This document shows positions 17,438-25,107 of a DNA stretch of 64,000 bases, piece after piece. Position 1 is the stretch's first letter. Every line of letters begins with the position of its first letter. Source of the stretch: Streptomyces spongiicola (GTDB taxonomy: Bacteria > Actinomycetota > Actinomycetes > Streptomycetales > Streptomycetaceae). The translations under genes were made by a program, and so were the position numbers. The stretch spans positions 3,367,001-3,431,000 of the forward strand of contig NZ_CP029254.1 of the NCBI RefSeq assembly GCF_003122365.1, in the 5' to 3' direction. Below the pieces are notes generated by a model. That model was not told where the DNA came from, made no database searches, and saw only the letters and a list, made by a program, of their open reading frames with translations.

Positions 17438-18388
17438 ATGCAGAACGCTACCGTCGTCCTGTCCGATCGTCCGTTGCCCGACCTGCGGTTCGCCGCGGAG
17501 TGTGACTGTCTCGCTCACTTGTACGGCAATGCCGGTGACCGGCCGCTGCGGGCCCGCGTCTACGCGACCGATCTGACGGACGAGGAATGGCAGATCGTCC
17601 GGCGGGTGATGCCTGTGCCGGGCTGGCTGTGTGGCCGCGGGGGCAACCCGGAGGGTTTCTGCCACCGCGAAATGATCGATGCGGTGCGGTACTTCGTCGA
17701 CAACGGCATCAAGTGGAGGGCGATGCCGCCCGACTTCCCGCCCTGGTCGGCCGTCTACGCATTCCAGCATCGCTGGCACACGGACGAGCTCCTGGACGTG
17801 CTGCACGAGAGGCTGCGGGAGCAGGTACGCATCGTGGAAGGGCGGGACGATCCCGAGCCGAGTGCGGCGATCGTCGATTCCCAGTCCCTGCGCGGCGCCT
17901 CCACCCTGACCGGGGAGCGGCGCGGGTACGACGGGGCGAAGAATGTGTCGGGTTCCAAGCGTCACATCGCCGTGGACTGTCTGGGTCTGCTGCTGGTGGT
18001 GATGGTCACCGCCGCGGACCTGCAGGACCGCGACGCGGGTGTGGCCCTCCTGGAACGGGTGCGTTCCCTGTTCACGCGGGTGCGTCTGGTGTGGGCCGAC
18101 AGCGGCTATGCGGGCGCCCTGGTGGATTGGGCCCTGCACGCCCTCGGCATGAAGGTCGAGGTGTCCCGCCGCGGCGACGACAGAGCCGGCTTCGTGGTGA
18201 TCCCGAGACGTTGGGTGGTCGAGCGCACGTTCGCCTGGCTGGTGAACTGCCGTCGCCTGGTGCGTGATTACGAGCGCACCGCCGCCGCCCACGAGAGCTA
18301 CGTGAAGTGGGCCATGGTCACCCTCATGACCCGCCGCCTGGCCGCCGCGGACCACGAGGCGGCCGCCGGACGGGCCCGGCGGGTGTGA
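17438..18388 (+). CDS. IS5-family transposase
   Basis: A 316-residue DDE transposase. The N-terminal DUF4096-like part has YATDLTDEEWQIVRRVMP and NGIKWRAMPPDFPPWSAVY. The catalytic D positions are in AAIVDSQSLRG and RLVWADSGYAG, and the catalytic E is in WVVERTFAWLVNCRRLVRDY. The frame is complete and uninterrupted, so the element may be active. The ATG at 17438 precedes a roughly 35-residue N-terminal extension; translation could start further in. Confidence 0.93.
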   Translation: MQNATVVLSDRPLPDLRFAAECDCLAHLYGNAGDRPLRARVYATDLTDEEWQIVRRVMPVPGWLCGRGGNPEGFCHREMIDAVRYFVDNGIKWRAMPPDFPPWSAVYAFQHRWHTDELLDVLHERLREQVRIVEGRDDPEPSAAIVDSQSLRGASTLTGERRGYDGAKNVSGSKRHIAVDCLGLLLVVMVTAADLQDRDAGVALLERVRSLFTRVRLVWADSGYAGALVDWALHALGMKVEVSRRGDDRAGFVVIPRRWVVERTFAWLVNCRRLVRDYERTAAAHESYVKWAMVTLMTRRLAAADHEAAAGRARRV

Positions 18389-18395
18389 GCGCCCG

Positions 18396-18938
18396 TCATC
18401 CTGCCGCGGTGAACTCCCGGCCGTCGGCGCTGGTCAGCCAGTCCCGCTGGACGAGCCGCTTGAGCTGACAGCGCACACCCTCCTGCCGACTGCGACCGGC
18501 CCCCTCACCGAACAATGCCTGGGCCACCTCCCGAGCCCGCACCGGTTCCTGCGCTTCCCTCACGAACTCGACGATCTTCGAGTAGAGGCCGGGCAGCCTG
18601 CTGGGATCGGAGTCCTCCTGCCGTTGCGGCACATACCGCGACTCACCTCCGGCTCCGGTTCCAGCGCCGGCACCTGCGCCGGCAGGGCTCCCTACCTCCG
18701 CGTCGGCCGGCGCCTCCCTGTTGTCGGACGGGCTGCAGGAAACAGCAGCCACACCGGCATCACCGCGCAGTTCCTGTTCGACCTCGTCCCAGATCTCGCT
18801 GCCGATACGCCAGCGGGCGATCTCCCTGTCCACCTGGGCCGCTTCCTCCTCCAGAGCGGTGATCCGCTGCCGGAGCTCGACGGCACGGGCTTCGAAGGCG
18901 CGCAGTCGGCGCGTCATGACAGCGGCGGGCGTGGGCAC
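18396..18938 (-). CDS. Passenger protein of the IS element: coiled coil plus winged-helix-like C-terminus
   Basis: A 180-residue protein of unknown function. Residues about 8-50 form a coiled coil (RLRAFEARAVELRQRITALE and on). A Gly/Ala-rich linker follows. The C-terminal 75 residues (YSKIVEFVREAQEPVRAREV, ALFGEG, QLKRLVQRDWLTSADGREF) look like a winged helix-turn-helix. The GTG at 18938 has GGAGG seven bases upstream. It converges on the transposase and ends eight bases from it, inside the same inverted repeats. A regulatory or accessory role in transposition is an inference from position only. Confidence 0.7.
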   Translation of the reverse strand: MPTPAAVMTRRLRAFEARAVELRQRITALEEEAAQVDREIARWRIGSEIWDEVEQELRGDAGVAAVSCSPSDNREAPADAEVGSPAGAGAGAGTGAGGESRYVPQRQEDSDPSRLPGLYSKIVEFVREAQEPVRAREVAQALFGEGAGRSRQEGVRCQLKRLVQRDWLTSADGREFTAAG

Positions 18939-19092
18939 AGCAGAACCTCCGGGCTCGGCAACGAAGACACCACCACCCTGCACACCCGCCCACGAAGATC
19001 ACAAACCGCAAACATGCAGCTCAGACACCTGATCGGTTGAGAAACAGCTAGTGAGACCGAGGCGTCCGGTTCGAGATGCAGCGTGGGCCCAC

Positions 19093-19680
19093 CTACCGGC
19101 GTTTGGCTCTGGACCGTGTTGCGATCTTCCTGGCACCCGAGGCGTTCATGCGCATTCGTGCGAACTCGATGCTCACATCGAAGCGCTGAGCGACTTCGTC
19201 ATCGGCAAGGTTGTCGAACGCGGCCTTGATTGCGGCGGACTTGGGGATCAGGAGCTCCGCGGAGAGGTCGTGTGCTTCCTGCTCCTTCACCTTCATCGCC
19301 GGGTCCAGGTTGCGGCACCCGCCATCGCTGACCAGAACACCACTGAACTCGTGCTCAAGAAGGAGGTGCCCCATCTCGTGCGCGATGTTCGATCGGCGCC
19401 GCTGCGGTGTATGCGAGGAGTTCACGAGGATGAAGCAGCCTGTCCCTGCCGGGACCAGGGCAGCGGACCACTTTCCTGCACCGGCGGAACCGAAGTACTC
19501 CAGCGCCGCCTGTGAGCAACCATGAGCGGCGAGGTCGCTCAGGCCGTACACGCGGATACCCCACTCGTCGGTCAGGCGCGTGAGGTCTAGGGGCTCGTGG
19601 AGGTCGACTCCGATCCGTCGACGTTCCTCGAGTGCCAGTTCTTCGAGCGCCTTCTTGGTCCACCGAGATCCCATGCTCAC
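19093..19680 (-). CDS. ImmA/IrrE-family metallopeptidase
   Basis: A 195-residue zinc peptidase of the ImmA/IrrE (DUF955) type. The motif NIAHEMGHLLLEHEFSG holds the HExxH helix, followed by EQEAHDLSAELLIPKSA with the third ligand region. Such proteases usually cleave a partner XRE repressor. The GTG at 19680 overlaps the stop of the upstream XRE gene as GTGA, so the two are co-translated, matching the ImmR-ImmA arrangement. The gene ends 39 bases from the IS element. Confidence 0.9.
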   Translation of the reverse strand: MSMGSRWTKKALEELALEERRRIGVDLHEPLDLTRLTDEWGIRVYGLSDLAAHGCSQAALEYFGSAGAGKWSAALVPAGTGCFILVNSSHTPQRRRSNIAHEMGHLLLEHEFSGVLVSDGGCRNLDPAMKVKEQEAHDLSAELLIPKSAAIKAAFDNLADDEVAQRFDVSIEFARMRMNASGARKIATRSRAKRR

Positions 19681-20063
19681 CCCACAGGGGAGTCGCGGTC
19701 GGAGGAGAACCGACGCATTGCCGCTCCGATCACCTCTTCCAGGTACCGCACGTCTTCTTCACCCAGGTCGCTTCGGGCGCGCAGGAGCGGGGCGAGTTGC
19801 ACCAGCAGCTCCGGCTCGGCGGTGGGCTTGCCCTCGACGTCGGTGCCCGGATCGATCATGAAGTTCTCGGCCGGCAGGGAGAGCCACTGCACGAGGGCGG
19901 CGAAGGCGTCCACGTCCGGTCGGTGGCCATTGGCTAGCCGGGTCATGGTCGAAGGGCTGACGCCCACCTCTCCAGCCAACTGTCGCCACGAGAGTCCTCT
20001 CGTGGTCCGCGCGGCGTCGAGGGCCGCGTACAGAGCGGCCACGTTCACGCGGGTCCTGGCCAT
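19677..20063 (-). CDS. XRE-family transcriptional regulator, partner of ImmA
   Basis: A 128-residue protein with an N-terminal HTH (RGLSWRQLAGEVGVSPSTMT, then RLANGHRPDVDAFAALVQWL) and a C-terminal helical extension. The ATG at 20063 has GAGGAGG upstream. It is divergent from the ubiquitin-like operon across 180 bp that carries two copies of a 19-bp palindromic motif. It is therefore the best candidate to repress both itself and that operon. Cleavage by the co-translated ImmA-like peptidase would relieve repression. This is inference from ImmR-ImmA systems. Confidence 0.88.
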   Translation of the reverse strand: MARTRVNVAALYAALDAARTTRGLSWRQLAGEVGVSPSTMTRLANGHRPDVDAFAALVQWLSLPAENFMIDPGTDVEGKPTAEPELLVQLAPLLRARSDLGEEDVRYLEEVIGAAMRRFSSDRDSPVG

Positions 20064-20106
20064 CGCCCTCCTCCTCTTGGTGTGGGGGTGTTGCCTCCTT
20101 TCTATC

Positions 20107-20167
20107 AGTGTTCGACATCTCAAACACCTCCGTGTTAGCGTGATCACGAGTGTTCGACATCTCAAAC
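20107..20167. promoter_or_regulatory. Two 19-bp operator candidates between XRE and the Ubl gene
   Basis: AGTGTTCGACATCTCAAAC occurs at 20107-20125 and again, identical, at 20149-20167, with 42 bp (four helical turns) between starts. Its core TTCGACATCTCAAA is an imperfect palindrome TTnGAnATnTCnAA. Confidence 0.8.
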
Positions 20168-20243
20168 GATGTGAAGATCTCGAAACGCAGGCGTGCCCGC
20201 CTGAGACCAGGCGGCATCGGTACCACCAGAAAAGAGGAACGCG

Positions 20244-20528
20244 ATGGACACGGACACCGCCATCGAGCCGACGGTCGGCCAGGACAAGCGCCGCCCCGTC
20301 GAGGTCACGATCACCGTGAACAACCAGCCCGTGATCCTGCCCGGCCGTGAGTTCACTGGCCTGGGGATCAAGCAGGCAGCGATCGCCCAGGGCGTACCGA
20401 TCGACACTGGCTTCCAGCTGTCGGTCAAGCAGGGGAACGGGCGCTACGAGGTCGTCGACGACGACGAGCAGATCCGGGTTCACCCGAACCAGGAGTTCCT
20501 GGCCGTGCCCCCGGACGACAACTCGTGA
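20244..20528 (+). CDS. Ubiquitin-like protein of the multiubiquitin family
   Basis: A 94-residue protein with one beta-grasp domain of the multiubiquitin type: VEVTITVNNQPVILPGREFT, GLGIKQAAIAQGVPIDTGFQ, EVVDDDEQIRVHPNQEFLAV. In prokaryotes this family is encoded beside E2-, E1- and JAB-like genes, as here. Only one domain is present and the C-terminus (PPDDNS) has no Gly-Gly. It could need trimming, or it may not be conjugated in the eukaryotic way. The ribosome-binding site AGAGGAA precedes the ATG. The stop overlaps the next GTG as GTGA. Confidence 0.85.
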   Translation: MDTDTAIEPTVGQDKRRPVEVTITVNNQPVILPGREFTGLGIKQAAIAQGVPIDTGFQLSVKQGNGRYEVVDDDEQIRVHPNQEFLAVPPDDNS

Positions 20529-20737
20529 GCGCCCTCGCTTCGGCGATCACCGAAGCGGTCGAGGCCATCCGGGCCCAGTTCGCCGGTCATCCGGTCGAGG
20601 TGGTCCCGGACGGCAATGGCGGTGTGTTTGTCACCGTCGAGGACGTGTCGGTCGGTCCCTCCTACGCTCCGGCTGCCACCTGGCTGGGGTTCCAGATCAG
20701 CGCCGCCTACCCGGACGCCGACGTCTATCCCCACTAC

Positions 20738-22703
20738 CTGAGTTCCGCAGTTCGTAGGCACATACGGGTCTGTCGATCAGTGTCTGCGCAGGTCACGGTG
20801 TTTCGGTGCATGCGCGTCGCGTGAATCGCGTGGGCACACGCCTAGTCCATGAGGTATTGATCTTCTTGCTGTGATCGTTGATGCTGTGGGCATGTACTTG
20901 CGGACCACCCAGCGGAAGAACAAGAACGGCACGACGGTTCGCTATGTTCAGCTCGCGCACAACCGGCGGGTGGGCGGCACTACGCAGGCCGAGGTGGTGC
21001 ACAATTTCGGCCGCGAGGACCAGCTCGACACCGACGGCCTGCGCCGTCTGGTCGCCTCGATCAACCGCTACCTGGGCGAGGACGGCGCTGACGCGGCCGC
21101 TCCGGCGGCCGGCGGCGGCCTGCAGGTGACCGGCTCGCGCCCGCTCGGGGCGGTCTGGCTTCTGCAGGGCCTGTGGCGGCAGTTGGAGATCGACGCCGCC
21201 CTGAAGAAGATCCTCGGCGCGCGCCGGTTCCGCACCGACGTCGAGCGCGTGCTGTTCGCACTGGCCGCCAACCGTGCCATCGCCCCGGCCTCCAAGCTGT
21301 CGGCGGCCGAGTGGGCCGGCCGCGACGCGGTGATACCCGGCCTGGAGGCCATGGACGAGAACCAGGCATACCGGGCCATGGACCTGCTGGTGGAGGCCGA
21401 CGCCCAGGCTGAAGTGCAGGAAGCGGTGTTCTTCGCGGTCGCCAACCTCCTCAACCTCGAAGTCGACCTGCTGTTCTTCGACACCACCAATACCTACTTC
21501 GAACGCGACGAACCCGACGAGGGCGAGACCCCGTTCCGCGCCTACGGCAAGAGCAAGGACCACCGCGACGACCTGCCGCAGATCACCATCGGACTGGCTG
21601 TCACCAAAGAGGGCGTCCCGGTCCGGTGTTGGTGCTGGCCCGGCGGCACCAGCGACCAGGCGATCCTGCCGCAGGTCAAGGACGACATGCGCGACTGGAA
21701 GCTGGGCCGCGTGATCACCGTGGTCGACCGCGGCTTCTCCTCCGCGGACAATCTCGCCTACCTCACCCGCGCCGGCGGCCACTACATCGCCGGGATGCGC
21801 ATGCGTGACGGAGGCGACCTGGCCGAGGCCGCGCTCGCCCGGCAGGGCCGCTACCAGAGCGTCCGCGACAACCTGCGCGTCAAGGAAGTCAAGCTCGACC
21901 AGGCCCCGGGCCGGCGCTTCGTCATCTGCCACAACCCTGCCCAGGAGGAACGCGACCGTCGCCATCGCGAGGAGGCCATCAAGCGGATCGAGGCCGAACT
22001 GGAGCGGATCCGGTCCCAGCGTGAACGTGACGCCAAGCGCGCGACCACAGCCAAGGCGCGGGAGCGGGCGGAGGCCGCCCACGTGCGCGCCGAGTGCGCG
22101 CTGATCGAACACCCCACCCTGAAGCGGTGGTTGAGAACGTCGAAGAACGGACGGCTGGCCATCGACCGCGCCAAGGTCAAGGCCGAGGAGCGTCTCGACG
22201 GCAAGTACCTGCTGACCAGCTCCGATCCGCACCTGAGTGCCGAGGAGATCGCGGTCGGCTACAAGGCTCTCCTGGAAGCCGAGCGCGGATTTCGTGATCT
22301 GAAAACGGTGCTGGAACTACGACCGGTCTTTCACCGTCTCGAACACCGCATCCGCGCCCACGTGCTGCTGTGCTGGCTCGCACTGCTGCTGATCCGCGTC
22401 GCCGAACGCCGCACCGGACAGACCTGGAACCGGATCAGCACCGAACTCGGCCGCGTGCACGAGGTCACCCTCACCGGCGACGCCGGACAGATCACCCAGA
22501 CCACCCCGCTCACCAGCCAGCAGGCCGCCCTCTACCGCGCCTGCGGCATCAAACCGCCGCCACGGATCACCGCCGCAGACCCGGCCTGACCAGCCACAAC
22601 GTGCCCACGTGGGCACACGCCCGCACGGGCGCCATCCCGACGTTTCCGCAGCTCAATCTCTGTTTTCGACTCATCCGCATGCCTACCAACTGCGGAACTC
22701 AGG
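20738..22703 (+). mobile_element. IS1634-family insertion sequence in the E2-like gene
   Basis: The ends carry the inverted repeat TGAGTTCCGCAGTT[C/G]GTAGGCA, which starts at 20739 on the left and reads from 22701 on the minus strand on the right. It is flanked by the direct repeat CACTAC at 20732-20737 and 22704-22709. It contains one complete transposase gene. The intact host reading frame on both sides suggests a recent event. Confidence 0.9.
20883..22589 (+). CDS. IS1634-family transposase
   Basis: About 568 residues from the start at 20883. The DDE fold of the IS4-like superfamily with long insertion is visible. It shows the N-terminal MYLRTTQRKNKNGTTVRYVQ, the first Asp in LLFFDTTNTYFERDEPDEGE, the second Asp in GRVITVVDRGFSSADNLAYL, the Arg/Glu-rich coiled insertion around residues 355-410, and the Glu-containing YKALLEAERGFRDLKTVLEL. 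No frameshift is seen, so it may be active. Translation could begin a few codons upstream (GTG at 20871). Confidence 0.93.
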   Translation, partial: AVGMYLRTTQRKNKNGTTVRYVQLAHNRRVGGTTQAEVVHNFGREDQLDTDGLRRLVASINRYLGEDGADAAAPAAGGGLQVTGSRPLGAVWLLQGLWRQLEIDAALKKILGARRFRTDVERVLFALAANRAIAPASKLSAAEWAGRDAVIPGLEAMDENQAYRAMDLLVEADAQAEVQEAVFFAVANLLNLEVDLLFFDTTNTYFERDEPDEGETPFRAYGKSKDHRDDLPQITIGLAVTKEGVPVRCWCWPGGTSDQAILPQVKDDMRDWKLGRVITVVDRGFSSADNLAYLTRAGGHYIAGMRMRDGGDLAEAALARQGRYQSVRDNLRVKEVKLDQAPGRRFVICHNPAQEERDRRHREEAIKRIEAELERIRSQRERDAKRATTAKARERAEAAHVRAECALIEHPTLKRWLRTSKNGRLAIDRAKVKAEERLDGKYLLTSSDPHLSAEEIAVGYKALLEAERGFRDLKTVLELRPVFHRLEHRIRAHVLLCWLALLLIRVAERRTGQTWNRISTELGRVHEVTLTGDAGQITQTTPLTSQQAALYRACGIKPPPRITAADPA

Positions 22704-22864
22704 CACTACGTCGGGCCGCTTTCCCGTACCGACGGGCAGTCCCATGGACCGGCAGTCCAGTCGACGGGCTGGCGCGGCCAGCCCGCACTGCAGATTTCGC
22801 GCCGTTCCAGCCGTCGTGACGGGGCCATCGACAGCGCGGCACTCAAGGCCGAAAGGATCCGCCG

Positions 22865-24256
22865 GTGGCTCGCCGACCAGTGAACCCGCCCGCCGAGGGA
22901 TGGAGTCTGACCATCCCCCACCGCCTCTGGACGGAATTGTCTGCGCATCTGTTCCCGGCTGGCGGTGGGGCCGTGCTGCTGGCCGGCCATGCCGAAGGGG
23001 CGCGAGGCCCGCGGCTGCTGGCCTATGACCTGATCACGGCCACCAATGACGCCGACTACATCCCTGGTGAGTACGGCCACCGCGCTCTCGCCCCATCGTT
23101 TGTCCGGGATGCGGCAGTCCGTGCCCGTGACGAATCTGCGGCCTACCTTGCGGTCCATGCCCATGCGGGGCTGGATCGGGTTCGCTTCTCCTCCGTCGAC
23201 ACCGCGAGCCATGAGCGTGGGTATCCGGCCCTGCGGCAGATCACCGGACAGACGGTCGGTGGGCTCGTCTTTACACCACACGCCGCTGCGGGGGACCTCT
23301 GGCTTGCCGACGGCAGCCGCACACCCCTGACCGAGACCGTGATCCCGGGAGGCAATCTGCTGCGCCTTCGCCCCTGTCCGGCCACTGCCACACCCGCCGG
23401 GCCGGACCATGATCGGCAGGCCCGGCTCCTGGGCGACATCGGGCAGGAGACGCTGAACCGGCTCCGAGTTGCGGTCGTCGGCCTGGGTGGTGTCGGCAGC
23501 ATCCTCGTCGAAGAACTTGCCCGCCTGGGGGTTGGCACGCTCGTCCTCATCGACGACGACACCATCGAGGCATCCAACCTGCCTCGCCTCGTAGCTTCCG
23601 GAAAGGACGACATCGGCCGGCTCAAGACCGACCTCGCGGCCCGGAACGCGCAGCGCGCCAATCCCCGCATTCGTCTGATCCCCAAGGCCACACGCGTGGA
23701 GCACCCCGAGGCCCTCAAGGAGCTGGCGCTCTGCGACTGGATCTTCCTCGCCGCCGACAGCGCATCCGCCCGCCACTGGGTCAACGCCACCGTTCAGCAG
23801 TTCCTCATCCCAGGCGTCCAAGTGGGCGTCAAGATCCCCGTCGATTCCGCCGGCTGCGTCGGCCAGATCCACACCGCCACCCGGATCATGCTCCCGGGCG
23901 ACGGTTGCCTGTGGTGCAACCGGCTCATCGACTCCACTCAGCTCGCGATCGACATGCACCCCAAAGCCGAACGGGACGCCGCCCGCTACGTCCCCGCTGT
24001 CCCGGCCCCCAGCGTCATCACACTCAACACCCTCGCAGCTGCCGAGGCACTCAACCACTTCGTTCTGGCCGCCACCGGCCTGCATCATGACGACCACGAT
24101 CACGCCGCCGTCATTCATCGCCCCCGTACTCGCCAGCGCGACCTGCAAGACCCCCGCCAGGACGTGAACTGTCGGTGGTGCACTCCGGCTGGCCGCCTCG
24201 GCCGCGGTGACGCTGAGGGCGTTGCGAAACACTTCGACGGCGCTGGGGGCGCCTGA
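22865..24256 (+). CDS. JAB (MPN)-E1 (ThiF) fusion protein of a ubiquitin-like system
   Basis: A 463-residue two-domain protein. Residues ~15-165 form a JAB/JAMM-like peptidase with HAH at 98-100 and SSVD at 109-112, the usual HxH...SxxD zinc site. Residues ~185-440 form a ThiF/E1-like adenylating domain with GLGGVG at 206-211, LIDDDTIEASNLPR and a later K in RLKTDLAARN. Cysteine pairs CLWC and CRWC probably bind zinc. Such fusions would both process and activate a ubiquitin-like protein. The GTG at 22865 has AAAGGA upstream. An alternative GTG at 22880 overlaps the E2 stop as GTGA. Although the upstream E2 is broken, this gene is intact. Confidence 0.88.
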   Translation: MARRPVNPPAEGWSLTIPHRLWTELSAHLFPAGGGAVLLAGHAEGARGPRLLAYDLITATNDADYIPGEYGHRALAPSFVRDAAVRARDESAAYLAVHAHAGLDRVRFSSVDTASHERGYPALRQITGQTVGGLVFTPHAAAGDLWLADGSRTPLTETVIPGGNLLRLRPCPATATPAGPDHDRQARLLGDIGQETLNRLRVAVVGLGGVGSILVEELARLGVGTLVLIDDDTIEASNLPRLVASGKDDIGRLKTDLAARNAQRANPRIRLIPKATRVEHPEALKELALCDWIFLAADSASARHWVNATVQQFLIPGVQVGVKIPVDSAGCVGQIHTATRIMLPGDGCLWCNRLIDSTQLAIDMHPKAERDAARYVPAVPAPSVITLNTLAAAEALNHFVLAATGLHHDDHDHAAVIHRPRTRQRDLQDPRQDVNCRWCTPAGRLGRGDAEGVAKHFDGAGGA

Positions 24257-24396
24257 CGGGCGTTCGTTGGCTGACGGTGGCGCAGCCGACTATAGGCGGA
24301 TGAGCGAAGTACCGGTTGTCAGCCATTGGCTGATCGGCGCCCTTACGGTTCGGTGCCTCCTCCTTGATCCTGCTGTGCCGGACCAAAGGGAGGGTC

Positions 24397-25101
24397 ATGG
24401 CGGCGGCACGGAAGCGGCGGGTATCGGCTGCGCGCAAGCGGCGCCAGCAGCGGTTCAAGGTCGGCGCTACCGCCGGGGGCCTCGGCCTCGTCGTGTTGGT
24501 CACCTTGTGGAGCGTGATCTGGCCCTATCTCGTCGGTGCGCTCGTTCTCGGAGGCGTTGCTGGCAGTGGGTGGTGGTTGTGGCGTACCGATCAATTCATC
24601 CGGGGCGGTGATCGGCAGTGGCGGCATGACGAGGCTGTTAAGGCCGGGCGTCGGAAGCTTGCTGAGGTCGACGTGATGACGGGGAGGGAGTTCGAGGACT
24701 TCGTCGTGGACCTCTGCCGACGGGATGGGTGCACGGATGTTCGGAGGGTCGGCGGCTCTCACGACAACGGTGCTGACGTCCTGGGGACTCTTCCCGATGG
24801 GCGGAGCATGGTGATCCAGTGCAAGCGGTACACGCCCAAGCGCAAGATCCCCAGCCGCGAGGTTCGTGACCTGCTCGGCGCGAGGGTCCATTTCAAGGTC
24901 GACGTGGCGATCTTCGTGGCCACCACGTACTTCAGCAGGCCGGCTGAGAATTTCGCTACGGAGAACGACGTTCTCGCCGTCCATCGTGATCACCTCGGGC
25001 TGTGGAACAACGGGGCCTCGCTGCTGTCGCTCGGCACGGTGAACGGCCTGGGACAAGGGGATCGACGGCACCGGGAACGATGGAAGGCGACGTACGAGTA
25101 G
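24397..25101 (+). CDS. Membrane-anchored Mrr-type restriction endonuclease-like protein
   Basis: A 234-residue protein. A basic N-terminus (ARKRRVSAARKRRQQR) is followed by two transmembrane helices (residues ~22-60). Then comes a PD-(D/E)xK nuclease domain: GREFEDFVVDLCRRDGCTDV, HDNGADVLGTLPDGRSMVIQ and CKRY, with the D...QCK catalytic pattern, as in Mrr-cat proteins. The ATG at 24397 has an excellent AAAGGGAGG. Membrane anchoring of Mrr-like nucleases occurs in many actinomycetes. It follows the ubiquitin-like operon by 140 bp on the same strand and could belong to the same defence locus, though this is unproven. Confidence 0.85.
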   Translation: MAAARKRRVSAARKRRQQRFKVGATAGGLGLVVLVTLWSVIWPYLVGALVLGGVAGSGWWLWRTDQFIRGGDRQWRHDEAVKAGRRKLAEVDVMTGREFEDFVVDLCRRDGCTDVRRVGGSHDNGADVLGTLPDGRSMVIQCKRYTPKRKIPSREVRDLLGARVHFKVDVAIFVATTYFSRPAENFATENDVLAVHRDHLGLWNNGASLLSLGTVNGLGQGDRRHRERWKATYE

Positions 25102-25107
25102 GGACGT

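Larger units (their letters stand above)
17286..19054 (+). mobile_element. IS5-family-like element with a passenger gene (about 1.77 kb)
   Basis: The element is bounded by inverted repeats: TCACTAGCTGTTTCTC starting at 17286 and its exact complement ending at 19054, with a further ACCG match inside. It contains the DDE transposase gene and a convergent gene on the other strand, more than a minimal IS of this family carries. The outermost CACTAG/CTAGTG makes the palindrome CACTAGTG if the element is removed. CTAG could therefore be the duplicated target, which is common for IS5-type elements. The exact ends are thus uncertain by a few bases. Confidence 0.82.
20525..22883 (+). pseudogene. Prokaryotic E2-like (family E) gene interrupted by an IS1634-type element
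   Basis: The N-terminal 71 codons (20525-20737) end at PDADVYPHY and the remaining 58 codons continue at 22710 as VGPLSRTDGQSHGP, TGWRGQPALQISRRS and AALKAERIRRWLAD, with a stop at 22883. When the 1966-bp insertion and one CACTAC copy are removed, the two parts join in frame to a 128-residue protein. It matches the prokaryotic E2 family E pattern (GPSYAPAATWLGFQIS, YPDADVYPHYV, W.G.PALQ.SRRS). As it stands, a truncated product with about 28 foreign residues would be made. The GTG start overlaps the Ubl stop. Confidence 0.87.
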
